Below are positions 8,861 through 17,261 of a stretch of DNA of 64,000 nt, one piece after another. The notes below the pieces were generated by a model. That model saw nothing but the letters and a program-made list of their open reading frames with translations, was not told where the DNA came from and ran no database searches. This DNA is from an uncultured Bacteroidota bacterium. GTDB taxonomy: Bacteria > Bacteroidota > Bacteroidia > Chitinophagales > LD1. The stretch covers positions 1 to 64,000 of the forward strand of contig CAIOTH010000034.1 of NCBI GenBank assembly GCA_903861145.1. Direction: 5' to 3'. Position numbers and translations under genes: made by a program. Position 1 is the stretch's first letter; each line of letters starts with the position of its first letter.

Positions 8861-10204
8861 ATGTATGCCATAATAGACGTGGAAACCACCGGGGGAAGCC
8901 CCATGCTGGACCGGGTAATTGAAATTGCAGTTTTTGTGTTTGACGGTGAAAAAATTACCGATTCATACGCTACACTAGTCAATCCACGCCGCGGTATAGA
9001 CCCTTACGTAACCAAGCTTACGGGCATTACCGAAGAAATGGTAAAAGATGCCCCCTTTTTTGAGGACATACACGAGCGGTTACTTGAGCTAACACACGAA
9101 AACATTTTTGTTGCCCATAATGTAAAGTTCGATTTTGGTATGATTCGCCAGGAGTTTAAGCGCCTGGGTATCGATTTCAATCGTAAACAATTAGATACTG
9201 TAAACCTGGCCCGTAAAGTTTTACCCGGTTTTAATTCATATAGCTTGGGTAACATTTGCGATAGTATTGGCATCGAAATAAAAGACCGTCACCGGGCAAA
9301 AGGCGATGCCGAAGCCACGGTTAAACTACTCGAGGTAATTCTTAAAAACACCAACTCAGCTAAATACATCGAAATTGAATTGAGTCATGGTATCGACCTC
9401 GATTTGTTGCCACCATATTTATCGAAGGCCGAAATAGAAAAACTACCCGAAGATGCCGGCGTGTTTTACTATAAGGACGAAGTAGGCAAAATACTTTATC
9501 TCGATGGTTCCAAAAACATTCGCAAAAAAGTAATTACTGAGTTTTCAAGCCCGGCCGATGGGCCCGAACATAAGCGCATGTTCGAGTTAATGCGTAACAT
9601 TGATTACGAACTATCGGGCAATGAACTCATAGCAAAATTACTTGCCTATCGGGAGTTGAAGCAGCACCAACCCGAGTTTAATAAAAAGCCCAAAACACAG
9701 GCGTTTACCCACGGTATATTTTTAGATATGGATGAAGGTGGTTTTAGCCAGCTAAAAATTCATCCCCTCGATTGGCCCAATGGCGAACTGATTCTTCGTT
9801 TCGCATCTAAAGCGGTTGCCAATAAAATACTGGGCAAAATCATTAAAGAAAATAACCTGCATGCCTGGTTTGCCCTGCGCTCAAAAATGAAAGAGCAAGG
9901 AACTATTGACGCCAAATCGCAGAAAAGTTATAACAGCAGTTTAGAAAAAGCAGCGCGTAAATATTTATACCGCCAGCCCAACTTTTTTATTGTAGGCGCA
10001 GGCATTCACCCCGATGAGAACTCAGCCATCTGGATTGAGAATAATGTATACATGGGTTTCGGATATTTTAATCCCGAATTAACCGAGGCTACACCGGCTA
10101 ACTTGAAGGAAGTAATTAAGCACGATGAAGATGATATGGAAGTGCAAAAAATCATCCGTGGCCAAATGCGTAAGCTCAAAAACTCGAAGGTGATACCGTA
10201 TTAA
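8861..10204 (+). CDS. DEDDh exonuclease fused to a degenerate GIY-YIG (UvrC/Cho-like) domain
   Basis: A 447-aa protein. Residues 1-165 form a DnaQ-type 3'-5' exonuclease with Asp6 and Glu8 (IDVETTGG), Asp91 (HNVKFD) and His144/Asp149 (HRAKGD), so all acidic DEDDh positions are present. Residues about 195-285 align by eye with the GIY-YIG domain of Cho/UvrC (PEDAGVFYYKDEVGKILYL, KNIRKKV, GNELIAKLLAY, QPEFN). The catalytic positions are changed: Tyr to Phe202, the YIG glycine to Asp215, the Arg to Lys, and the LLLE Glu to Ala. The first domain looks active and the second structural. This fusion is widespread in Bacteroidota and is presumed to serve DNA repair. The C-terminal 160 residues are unassigned. 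It converges with the next gene, 4 nt apart. Confidence 0.85.
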   Translation: MYAIIDVETTGGSPMLDRVIEIAVFVFDGEKITDSYATLVNPRRGIDPYVTKLTGITEEMVKDAPFFEDIHERLLELTHENIFVAHNVKFDFGMIRQEFKRLGIDFNRKQLDTVNLARKVLPGFNSYSLGNICDSIGIEIKDRHRAKGDAEATVKLLEVILKNTNSAKYIEIELSHGIDLDLLPPYLSKAEIEKLPEDAGVFYYKDEVGKILYLDGSKNIRKKVITEFSSPADGPEHKRMFELMRNIDYELSGNELIAKLLAYRELKQHQPEFNKKPKTQAFTHGIFLDMDEGGFSQLKIHPLDWPNGELILRFASKAVANKILGKIIKENNLHAWFALRSKMKEQGTIDAKSQKSYNSSLEKAARKYLYRQPNFFIVGAGIHPDENSAIWIENNVYMGFGYFNPELTEATPANLKEVIKHDEDDMEVQKIIRGQMRKLKNSKVIPY

Positions 10205-10208
10205 TTAA

Positions 10209-11432
10209 TTACGCTTTAGTATCGACCAACCGCTCAATTGCCTTTTCAAAAACATCTACCGGTATTTCAAATTTTGCATTCGTCATTTCACTACCCATAA
10301 TGGCATCAAAGTATTCTACCTGTAACATCATGGCCAAAAGATATAATTGGCCACTTGTTCTACCCGAAGCATTTATTTCTAAAACCCTTGCCTTTTTAGC
10401 ATAGGTAAAAGCTACATTGGTAAATGCTGCCCCATGTATGCCGGCAATAATTTTACTTTCCGAAAAAAGTTTTACCTGCTCTTCAAAATTTAATGCGCCC
10501 GGGTCTATTATTTCAAACCCATGCTTCTCTAAAATGGGCAAAAGGCTATCAATGTTGCTCAATGTTCTGTTAAACCGGGCGGGCCGGGTTAAAAAAAGTC
10601 GCCTAAAAGGTTCCGCCTTGGTTCTTAGGTTTTCAACCAGCGCTAATGTCTTTTCCCATAAGGCAGTATCATAGGCCGCCGGCCGTATAAAAAAAAGCGA
10701 TTTACTTTTTATAAAATCATTTTCACCCTGTATTAGCCAATTGTAACTATTTACCTCAGGTTGCTTGTACAAGTATTGAAAGAACCCCGTTTCGAAAGTC
10801 TTCCGTCCAATAATTAATGGCGTCGACTTATCAATATTATATTTCTCCAGCAGCCATAACTTATTAAACACATCGGCAAAAAAATGATAGTAGTTATTGC
10901 CAACATTACCATCAAACAAAACCGCAGTATCAACGGTTATTTCATGTCCCTTTTTTAGAAAGCGGTATTTAAGATACCCACCTAACGAAGGCTTTGCATT
11001 CATCAAAAAAACAGAGCCCATGGCAATTTTATTCAACCCCGTTATTGCATAACCGTAAGTTGGCTCAACTATGCTGGGCCGGTCAAGAAAGTAACAGGTC
11101 CCATTCATGCGCAGTTTCAGGTTGTTGCGCCACGACAGGGCAACATCCTTATCATAAATATCATCGCGGGCATAATCAAATGGGCGCGCTTCTTCAATGG
11201 CAATAAGTTTTACCGAATTGCCATGCTGGCCTACAATTTGCCAAAACCAATTTTTTAATGCTTCTTTAACCTGTGTCAACATGATAAGCGCTTCCTCAAT
11301 AAACGGTGATTCATTTTCAGCTATTCCGGTAGTATTAATTTCAAACTCAGGCCTTATCGGAATGCTGAAGTGATAATAAAAAAAATATAGCACTGTAAGG
11401 GAAAGGAAATGGCTTTTCATAACCAAAAGCAC
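10209..11432 (-). CDS. GT61-family (EOGT-like) glycosyltransferase
   Basis: A 407-aa glycosyltransferase of the family 61/DUF563 type, probably adding a pentose or hexosamine to a surface glycan. Visible family motifs are GNVGNNYYHFFAD (about 175-187), RRLFLTRP, then the pocket LFSESKIIAGIHGAAFTN. The start is uncertain. The ATG at 11432 gives a hydrophobic N-terminus (about 5-22, possible membrane anchor) and leaves only 14 nt to the divergent DUF486 gene. A later ATG at 11282 (MLTQVKEAL) would give a 357-aa cytosolic enzyme closer to usual lengths. It is alone on its strand here, away from the main polysaccharide cluster. Confidence 0.8.
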   Translation of the reverse strand: MLLVMKSHFLSLTVLYFFYYHFSIPIRPEFEINTTGIAENESPFIEEALIMLTQVKEALKNWFWQIVGQHGNSVKLIAIEEARPFDYARDDIYDKDVALSWRNNLKLRMNGTCYFLDRPSIVEPTYGYAITGLNKIAMGSVFLMNAKPSLGGYLKYRFLKKGHEITVDTAVLFDGNVGNNYYHFFADVFNKLWLLEKYNIDKSTPLIIGRKTFETGFFQYLYKQPEVNSYNWLIQGENDFIKSKSLFFIRPAAYDTALWEKTLALVENLRTKAEPFRRLFLTRPARFNRTLSNIDSLLPILEKHGFEIIDPGALNFEEQVKLFSESKIIAGIHGAAFTNVAFTYAKKARVLEINASGRTSGQLYLLAMMLQVEYFDAIMGSEMTNAKFEIPVDVFEKAIERLVDTKA

Positions 11433-11446
11433 AGCCGTATTTTCAG

Positions 11447-11821
11447 ATGCAGGGATTTAAAACCATTTTCTTTCTAGTTATATCTAACACCTTTATGACT
11501 CTTGCCTGGTATGGGCATCTCAAGTTTAAAGAGTTTAGTTGGGGCAAAAACCTGGGTATGCTTGCCATTATTTTAATTAGTTGGGGGCTGGCCTTTTTCG
11601 AATATATGTTCCAGGTGCCTGCCAACGAAGGCGGTTTTAAAGGCAACGGCGGCCCATTTACTTTGGTGCAATTAAAAACCATTCAGGAGGCAATTACGCT
11701 TCTCGTTTTTATGGGCTTCACGCTATTATTTTTTAAAGACGAAAAATTGGGGTGGAATCACCTGGTGGGCTTTGCGTTAATGGTGCTGGCTGTGTTCGTC
11801 ATTTTTAAAAAGTGGGACTAA
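11447..11821 (+). CDS. DMT-like small membrane protein, DUF486
   Basis: A 124-aa inner-membrane protein with four hydrophobic helices (about 5-22, 33-50, 75-93, 100-120). The conserved FEYMFQVPANEGGF block and GPFTLVQLKTIQEAITLLVF block identify the DUF486 branch of the drug/metabolite transporter superfamily. These half-size members probably work as dimers; no substrate is known. The start is divergent from the GT61 gene. A methyltransferase gene follows 70 nt downstream on the same strand. Confidence 0.85.
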   Translation: MQGFKTIFFLVISNTFMTLAWYGHLKFKEFSWGKNLGMLAIILISWGLAFFEYMFQVPANEGGFKGNGGPFTLVQLKTIQEAITLLVFMGFTLLFFKDEKLGWNHLVGFALMVLAVFVIFKKWD

Positions 11822-11891
11822 TCGTAATTACTTCAAAATGCTATCTTTCATTTTCATAAGTTAGTTTTCGATTGAAAACAATTATTCAACA

Positions 11892-12839
11892 ATGGAAGTA
11901 ACCCTTTACTGCCCTTCTTGCCAAACTCAGTTAAATGCAGACAAAACGGATGTATACACCTGCAATAATTGCAAGCGGCAATACCCGGTAAGGCGCAATA
12001 TTCCAATATTGATTGATGACCAAAAATCGGTTTTCTCAACCAGCGACTATAATGAAGCCGGTGCAATAACCCCCATCCCTACTGGTGGGCTAAAATTGGC
12101 TATCAATAAAGCCATTTGGTTCTTACAGCGTGCAGCACCAAACTTAACCCTGAACGTAAAGGCGAAGGAAAATTATGATTTGTTGGGGCGAATGCTTTTA
12201 GAAAAAAACAGCAACCCAAAAGTTTTAATAATAGGCGGCAGAACAACCGGCATGGGCATGGAAGATTTTATAAAACTACCCATTACTTTTATTGAAACCG
12301 ATATTGCCTTTGGCCCCAATACCAAAATTATTTGCGACGCGCATAGCCTGCCGTTTAAAGGTGAGGAGTTTGACGGCGTTGTAATACAAGCAGTAATGGA
12401 ATATCTGGTCGACCCATATCAATGTGCCGCCGAAATACACCGGGTGCTAAAGGCCGATGCCCTGGTGTATGCCGAAACTCCCTTTATGCAGCAGGTTCAC
12501 GGCGGCCCTCACGATTTTACAAGGCTCACGCATTTAGGGCACCGCCGCTTGTTCCGCAATTTCGAAGAAGTAGTTTCAGGCGCCTGTGTTGGCACAGGCA
12601 CTGCCCTTGCTACATCTTACAAGCATTTCTTAATGAGCCTTAGCAACAAACGTTTTATTCAGGATTTGCTCATGCTCTTCGCCGTTTGGACCTCCTTTTT
12701 CCTTAAGTACTTCGATAGGCTCTCTATCAATAAGCGCGTCTCTTACGATGCCGCGTCCGGCTATTATTTCCTGGGCAGAAAAAGCAAAAACACTATTTCT
12801 GATAAAGAGATACTGAAGCTTTACAAGGGTAATTTATAG
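11892..12839 (+). CDS. SAM-dependent methyltransferase with N-terminal zinc ribbon
   Basis: A 315-aa class I methyltransferase. The N-terminus is a Trm112-like zinc ribbon with Cys7, Cys10, Cys24 and Cys27, followed by RRNIPILIDD. The Rossmann part begins PKVLIIGGRTTGMG (a modified glycine loop), then FIETDIAFGPNTKIICDAHSLPF, with the Asp of CDAHSLPF expected at the SAM pocket. Then come FDGVVIQAVMEYLVDP and the EIHRVLKADALVYAETPF strand-helix pair typical of Methyltransf_11. Such proteins are often in glycan or lipid modification loci, but the substrate cannot be told. The C-terminal 70 residues are hydrophobic (LLMLFAVWTSFFLKYF), perhaps membrane-associated. Confidence 0.75.
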   Translation: MEVTLYCPSCQTQLNADKTDVYTCNNCKRQYPVRRNIPILIDDQKSVFSTSDYNEAGAITPIPTGGLKLAINKAIWFLQRAAPNLTLNVKAKENYDLLGRMLLEKNSNPKVLIIGGRTTGMGMEDFIKLPITFIETDIAFGPNTKIICDAHSLPFKGEEFDGVVIQAVMEYLVDPYQCAAEIHRVLKADALVYAETPFMQQVHGGPHDFTRLTHLGHRRLFRNFEEVVSGACVGTGTALATSYKHFLMSLSNKRFIQDLLMLFAVWTSFFLKYFDRLSINKRVSYDAASGYYFLGRKSKNTISDKEILKLYKGNL

Positions 12840-12990
12840 CGGTACATCCGTTGTTTGGGAAATTATTTTCGTACCCAAACAAAAATTTCTTCAAAAATTG
12901 CAACCGTAATTTTTTTCCTTCCGTATAGGTTAATGTGTGGCTTGTATTTCATAGCCTAATTCTTTAATCAAGCAGCTTAAACCTACAACT

Positions 12991-13281
12991 ATGAACCTAT
13001 TCTACGACCCATCTATTTCTGCGCTTCGCCAATTAGTTGATTCATCTGATAAATCATTAAAAGTGCACAACGTTGTAATCGATTTCGATGGTGAGGTAAT
13101 CATTGACCCCGAGGTAAAATATACAGGGATAGAATTGAGCAGGTTTAAATTTCACACCCGTATTAGCCAATCAATCAAAAAAAACGCCAAGGGCATGAAG
13201 GCACTCTTCGAAACCCTTTTACAGGCATATAGCGATACTCAACAAAATATGGAAATGCATCGCCTAAATCGCGCTGCTTAA
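12991..13281 (+). CDS. Small hypothetical protein
   Basis: A 96-aa soluble protein that I do not recognise. It begins MNLFYDPSISALRQLVDSSD, has a strand-rich middle (HNVVIDFDGEVIIDPE) and a helical C-terminal half (RISQSIKKNAKGMKALFETLL). It has no signal peptide and no cysteines. The codon pattern fits the neighbours. Its stop codon overlaps by 4 nt (TTAA) the stop of the opposing small gene at 13278. The region before it (12840-12990) is AT-rich and could hold its promoter. Confidence 0.6.
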   Translation: MNLFYDPSISALRQLVDSSDKSLKVHNVVIDFDGEVIIDPEVKYTGIELSRFKFHTRISQSIKKNAKGMKALFETLLQAYSDTQQNMEMHRLNRAA

Positions 13282-13526
13282 GCAAAGTTGTTTAATGCTT
13301 TGTTATGTATTAATACGCAAACACCGGTTTGCGTATTAATTGCATTATAGGGCTCCATGTATACCGTTCCCCGCTTTACATGCCTGCGGTGCGACCACTT
13401 TCTAAACTTATTCTGGTTAGGCCTTTGCTCTTTCAACCTGGGCTGCTTTTGCGCATCCGGAAAACCTTGTGCAGATAATATACCATTTAAGGCCAAACCA
13501 ATAAACATGATAACCAGGTGTTTCAT
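13278..13526 (-). CDS. Small secreted basic protein, hypothetical
   Basis: An 82-aa ORF with a signal peptide (residues 1-19, cut after LSAQ). The mature part is basic and Pro/Gln-rich (QKQPRLKEQRPNQNKFRKW), followed by HRRHVKRGTVYMEPYNA. The core K..R.HVKRGTVYMEPY looks conserved and not like chance sequence. The last 25 codons read straight through a perfect 14-bp hairpin (13309-13340), which is odd for coding DNA. The true product may be shorter, or the hairpin may terminate the opposing gene. Confidence 0.45.
   Translation of the reverse strand: MKHLVIMFIGLALNGILSAQGFPDAQKQPRLKEQRPNQNKFRKWSHRRHVKRGTVYMEPYNAINTQTGVCVLIHNKALNNFA
13309..13340. terminator. Perfect 14-bp inverted repeat between convergent small genes
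   Basis: ATTAATACGCAAAC (13309-13322) is followed by loop ACCG and its exact reverse complement (13327-13340). It lies 27 nt beyond the stop of the plus-strand small gene and inside the 3' end of the minus-strand ORF. The A/T-rich outer arms could let it work as a terminator in both directions, or it could be a protein-binding dyad. Confidence 0.5.
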
Positions 13527-13747
13527 AACGTTCTGCTCATTAATTATTTGTGAGTAGCTAAGTTTATAAAAAATATTGAGCGTTTTTCGATTTTAACTAT
13601 TCCACTTTCAAATATTTATAAAAGACCCTTGCCGCCATCCGGTTGCCACTTTAATAACAAGAATACACACCTCCAACTCTTCCCCATTACTAAAACGGAA
13701 TTTTACCTCCATTTTGCCTAATATTGACGCACTTAATTTTATAAGAT

Positions 13748-16357
13748 ATGTTGAAGAAGGTATTAATCGGGTTTGGGGTATTTATCCTGCTTTTTGTTGT
13801 TACACTGGCGCTGGTTCCGCTTATTTTTAAAGATAAGTTGGTGGATGTAGCACGCCAGCAAATTAATGAGCAACTAAATGCTAAAGTTGATTGGAGCGAT
13901 ATTGGCGTTTCCGCCTTTAAAGACTTTCCCAATTTCAGCTTGTATATGAAAAACCTGGTGGTTGTAAATGAGGCTCCTTTCAAAGGCGACACCCTGGCTC
14001 ATATCGGCGAATTAGTGGTTAGCGTTAACACCATGAAACTGCTCAAGGGCAAGCATATCGATATCAACGGCATTATTGTTACCAAACCATACATCTACGT
14101 ACGGGTGCTTAAAGATGGCACGGCTAATTACAACATCATGAAACCGGATAGCGTAAAAGCACCGGCAACACCGGCTGATACCGGTAGTTATAGCATTGGC
14201 CTCAAAAAGTTTAACGTCAAAAACGGCATCATTATTTACGATGACAAAGAAGAAGGTGTTTATGTCGAGCTGGCTGATTTTACCAATAAATTTTCGGGCA
14301 ACTTCGGAAAAAACGAATTTGAATTAACCGATAAGGGTACAGCTGCTTCGGTAATTGTAAGGCAGGGCAAAATTGCATACCTCAACAAAGTAAAACTGGG
14401 CCTAAACATTACTATGGATGTTGACCAGGCAAAAGGAAAATACACCCTTAAAAAGAACAGCATCCAGCTTAATGATTTAACGCTTGGCGTAAACGGAAAC
14501 GTAGTAATGGTAAACTCAAAAAACATTACTACCGACCTTACGCTTAACGTTAAGGAGCCCGATTTTAAACACCTTATCTCATTAATCCCTGCTGTTTATA
14601 GCGAAGAGTTTAAAAAGGTAAAAACCTCCGGCGCAATGGCGCTCGATGGGTATGTAAAGGGCAAATACAACGGCGTCAGCTATCCTGCTTTTGGTGTAAC
14701 CCTTAAAATAGACAACGGCTCATTCCAATATCCCGATTTGCCTGCAGCTATTACCGATATTAATATCGACATAAAGGCTAAAAATCCCGGTGGTAGCCTC
14801 GATAACACCGTAGTCGACGTAGATAAGCTTAGCATGAGCCTTGCCGGCGACCCGTTTAATATGACCCTGCACGTTACCAGCCCTGTGCTTGACCCTGAAA
14901 TTGATGCTACGTTAAGTGGTAAGGTTGATTTGGGTGGCGTTAAAAACTACTACCCTTTAAAAGGCGATGAGCTAACGGGTAACTTAACTATGGACGTTAA
15001 AGCCAAAGGCAAATTAAGCGCCGTTGAAAAGCAGCAGTACCAAAATTTTGATGCCAACGGAACCGTTGAGATGAACAATGTAAAATACGTAAGTAAAGAC
15101 CTGGCTAAACCGGTGCAAATAAACATGCTTAAACTAACCTTTAAGCCCGAACTGGTTCATCTCGATACACTTGATGCCCGCATTGGCAGAAGCGATTTTG
15201 AAGCCTCAGGGGAGCTGGATAATTTATTGAATTACATATTTAGCAAGGGCACCTTAAAGGGCGACCTAACCCTTAACTCGCATGTGCTCGACCTGAACGA
15301 ATTTTTGGCGCCGGAACCGGTAAAGGCGCCCGCCTTAACTTCCGAAAAGAAAAAAGTTGAGGAACCTAAAATATCTACCGCTAAAACAGCCACAAAACCT
15401 GCTGCCAGTTCATCGCAAGTACCTGCCAACATCGATTTTACTTTCGATGCTTACGTTGCTAAAATCTATTATACCAATATCGTTTTAGATAGTGTAGGTG
15501 GCGAGGTTGTTATGCGCAATGAAACCGTTACACTTAATGATCTTCAAGGCAAAGTTTTTGATGGCAGCATTGTGATGAACGGCGACTACACTACGCTTAG
15601 AACAGAAACACCTAAAGTGGATATGAAAATGAACCTGGATATGATTAGCGTTGAAAAGGCTGTATTGGGTTTTGAAAAATCGCTGTCATCGTTACCACTT
15701 GTAAAATACGCCCAAGGCGTTCTTTCAACAGTGCTCACCGTAAAAACGGATTTGGATAAAGAAATGAGCCCCAAATTAAAAACTATGATAGCCGATGGAA
15801 GGATTGACATTCACCACATGCAGTTTAAACCAAACAAAACCACCGGTAACCTTGCCGAACGTATGCGCATGAATGAGTTGAAGATGATTAAAGCCAAAGA
15901 TTTTTATACCAATATAAAAGTGGCTAACGGCAATCTGTTTGTCGAACCCTTCAATATTCCTCTTGGCAAAATCAATATTACTGTCTACGGCTCGCACGAC
16001 ATGACGGATAGCACCTCAATGAATTACAACATGGTTATGGATGCACCCGCCGGTAGCGATACCACTGCCAAAGGAAAGCGTACTAAATATAAAGTGGGTA
16101 TGCACGGCAAAACCGGTGAACCATCAGTGCATGAAGCAACGGATGAAAACGACACCGCCATCACCAATGCCACTGCCGAGCAGCAAAGCTTGAAGGACCA
16201 GGCAACTCAGGCAAAAACGGCCGGTGAAAACAAGTTCCAGGAAGAACAGGACAAACGCAAACAAGCCGCCGCTGAAAAAGCTCAGAAAAAGGCCGATCGC
16301 TTAAAAGAACATGCCGATCAAAAAGCAAAAGACCAGGCAGGCTCTGCTTCTCAATAG
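13748..16357 (+). CDS. AsmA-family envelope protein
   Basis: An 869-aa AsmA-like protein, a family now linked to phospholipid movement between inner and outer membrane in diderms. There is one N-terminal TM (residues about 4-26, VLIGFGVFILLFVVTLALVP). The AsmA N-terminal block follows (INEQLNAKVDWSDIGVSAF, DFPNFSLYMKNLVV). Long beta-rich repeats of the AsmA/TamB kind fill residues about 80-790. A Pro/Ala/Lys linker sits near 525-555 (KKKVEEPKISTAKTATKP). The C-terminal 70 residues are a charged helical tail rich in Gln, Lys and Ala, a likely coiled coil. The length is typical for Bacteroidota members. The gene stands alone. Confidence 0.85.
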   Translation: MLKKVLIGFGVFILLFVVTLALVPLIFKDKLVDVARQQINEQLNAKVDWSDIGVSAFKDFPNFSLYMKNLVVVNEAPFKGDTLAHIGELVVSVNTMKLLKGKHIDINGIIVTKPYIYVRVLKDGTANYNIMKPDSVKAPATPADTGSYSIGLKKFNVKNGIIIYDDKEEGVYVELADFTNKFSGNFGKNEFELTDKGTAASVIVRQGKIAYLNKVKLGLNITMDVDQAKGKYTLKKNSIQLNDLTLGVNGNVVMVNSKNITTDLTLNVKEPDFKHLISLIPAVYSEEFKKVKTSGAMALDGYVKGKYNGVSYPAFGVTLKIDNGSFQYPDLPAAITDINIDIKAKNPGGSLDNTVVDVDKLSMSLAGDPFNMTLHVTSPVLDPEIDATLSGKVDLGGVKNYYPLKGDELTGNLTMDVKAKGKLSAVEKQQYQNFDANGTVEMNNVKYVSKDLAKPVQINMLKLTFKPELVHLDTLDARIGRSDFEASGELDNLLNYIFSKGTLKGDLTLNSHVLDLNEFLAPEPVKAPALTSEKKKVEEPKISTAKTATKPAASSSQVPANIDFTFDAYVAKIYYTNIVLDSVGGEVVMRNETVTLNDLQGKVFDGSIVMNGDYTTLRTETPKVDMKMNLDMISVEKAVLGFEKSLSSLPLVKYAQGVLSTVLTVKTDLDKEMSPKLKTMIADGRIDIHHMQFKPNKTTGNLAERMRMNELKMIKAKDFYTNIKVANGNLFVEPFNIPLGKINITVYGSHDMTDSTSMNYNMVMDAPAGSDTTAKGKRTKYKVGMHGKTGEPSVHEATDENDTAITNATAEQQSLKDQATQAKTAGENKFQEEQDKRKQAAAEKAQKKADRLKEHADQKAKDQAGSASQ

Positions 16358-16381
16358 AACTTAAGTGGAGCTATAAATTGC

Positions 16382-17125
16382 TTAAGATGTTTTCTTCAAA
16401 TACCCCCTTGGGTTGAAGGTCATAAAGTGACGTTCCATGTAATCGTCAATCGTAAATGTAGGGTCGCTCTTCATGTATTCTTCAACCGCTTCATAAGGCC
16501 CTTCACCAAGCGAGTTGGGGATAATAACCGGGTGTCCGTTAAAGTTTGTATCCTCAACAATAATGTATGAGCCTTTGGTAACCAATGGCGCATAAAGTTG
16601 TAGTTCTCTTAAAACATGTGCTTTGTCGTGTGTTGCATCAAGTATAACCAACACGGTTTTCTTATCTTTTGCAAGCTCTCTAACCTCTTTAATAATTTCA
16701 TCGCTGGTTGATGAGCCTATTAAAAACTTAATGCGCTTATGTGTCGTAACCCGGTCAGCATCTTCAGGTATTTTGCAATCCCTTATATCTACGGTAGCAA
16801 CTATTCCTTTACCGGTATGGTCAAGCATATCAGCTAAAAACAAGGCCGAACCCCCTCTCGATGTACCCGTTTCAATAATCAGGTCGGGCTTCAAGTCATA
16901 AATTAATTCGTGGTAAACCCATAAATCAAGCGGACATTTAAGCAAACGCACCCCGCGCCAGTGGGTAGTATTCCATGATTTATTGTACGAGCTTGCGGCA
17001 TAATACAGCTTATGAAAATTATCTACAACTTCCTTTTCTGTATTGGTGCTGATGTATATTTTGTTGTAAGTCATCACTCTGAAAGTAGAGAGATGCGTTT
17101 TAAGATAGAGTAGCAGTTTCTTCAT
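16382..17125 (-). CDS. CmcI-type SAM methyltransferase/hydroxylase
   Basis: A 247-aa protein of the CmcI (cephalosporin hydroxylase/rhamnosyl O-methyltransferase) family, now regarded as SAM methyltransferases. Family marks are the WRGVRLLKCPLDLWVYHELI block, the SAM loop IIETGTSRGGSALFLADML, VATVDIRD, IKFLIGSSTSDEI, the LVILDATHDKAHV strand with its acidic and histidine residues, then YIIVEDTNFNGHP and GPYEAVEEYM. In genomes like this one such enzymes usually O-methylate sugars or polyketides; no partner gene is adjacent. It ends 24 nt from the convergent AsmA gene. Confidence 0.75.
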   Translation of the reverse strand: MKKLLLYLKTHLSTFRVMTYNKIYISTNTEKEVVDNFHKLYYAASSYNKSWNTTHWRGVRLLKCPLDLWVYHELIYDLKPDLIIETGTSRGGSALFLADMLDHTGKGIVATVDIRDCKIPEDADRVTTHKRIKFLIGSSTSDEIIKEVRELAKDKKTVLVILDATHDKAHVLRELQLYAPLVTKGSYIIVEDTNFNGHPVIIPNSLGEGPYEAVEEYMKSDPTFTIDDYMERHFMTFNPRGYLKKTS

Positions 17126-17223
17126 GCAATAAAATATGTTGGTTTAAAATAACCGGGGAGCTTGATTGAGTAAGCCAAAAATAAAATTATTTCCGAAACA
17201 CCGCCTGCAAACCGGGTACATAA

Positions 17224-17256
17224 AAAGCCCCTCGCATTAAATTGCGAAGGGCTTTG
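17224..17256 (-). terminator. Intrinsic terminator of the first YXWGXW gene
   Basis: AAAGCCCCTCGCA (17224-17236) pairs with TGCGAAGGGCTTT (17243-17255) with one mismatch, directly downstream of the minus-strand gene ending at 17262. The minus strand gives a GC-rich stem followed by TTTTT. Confidence 0.75.
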
Positions 17257-17261
17257 GTTTT

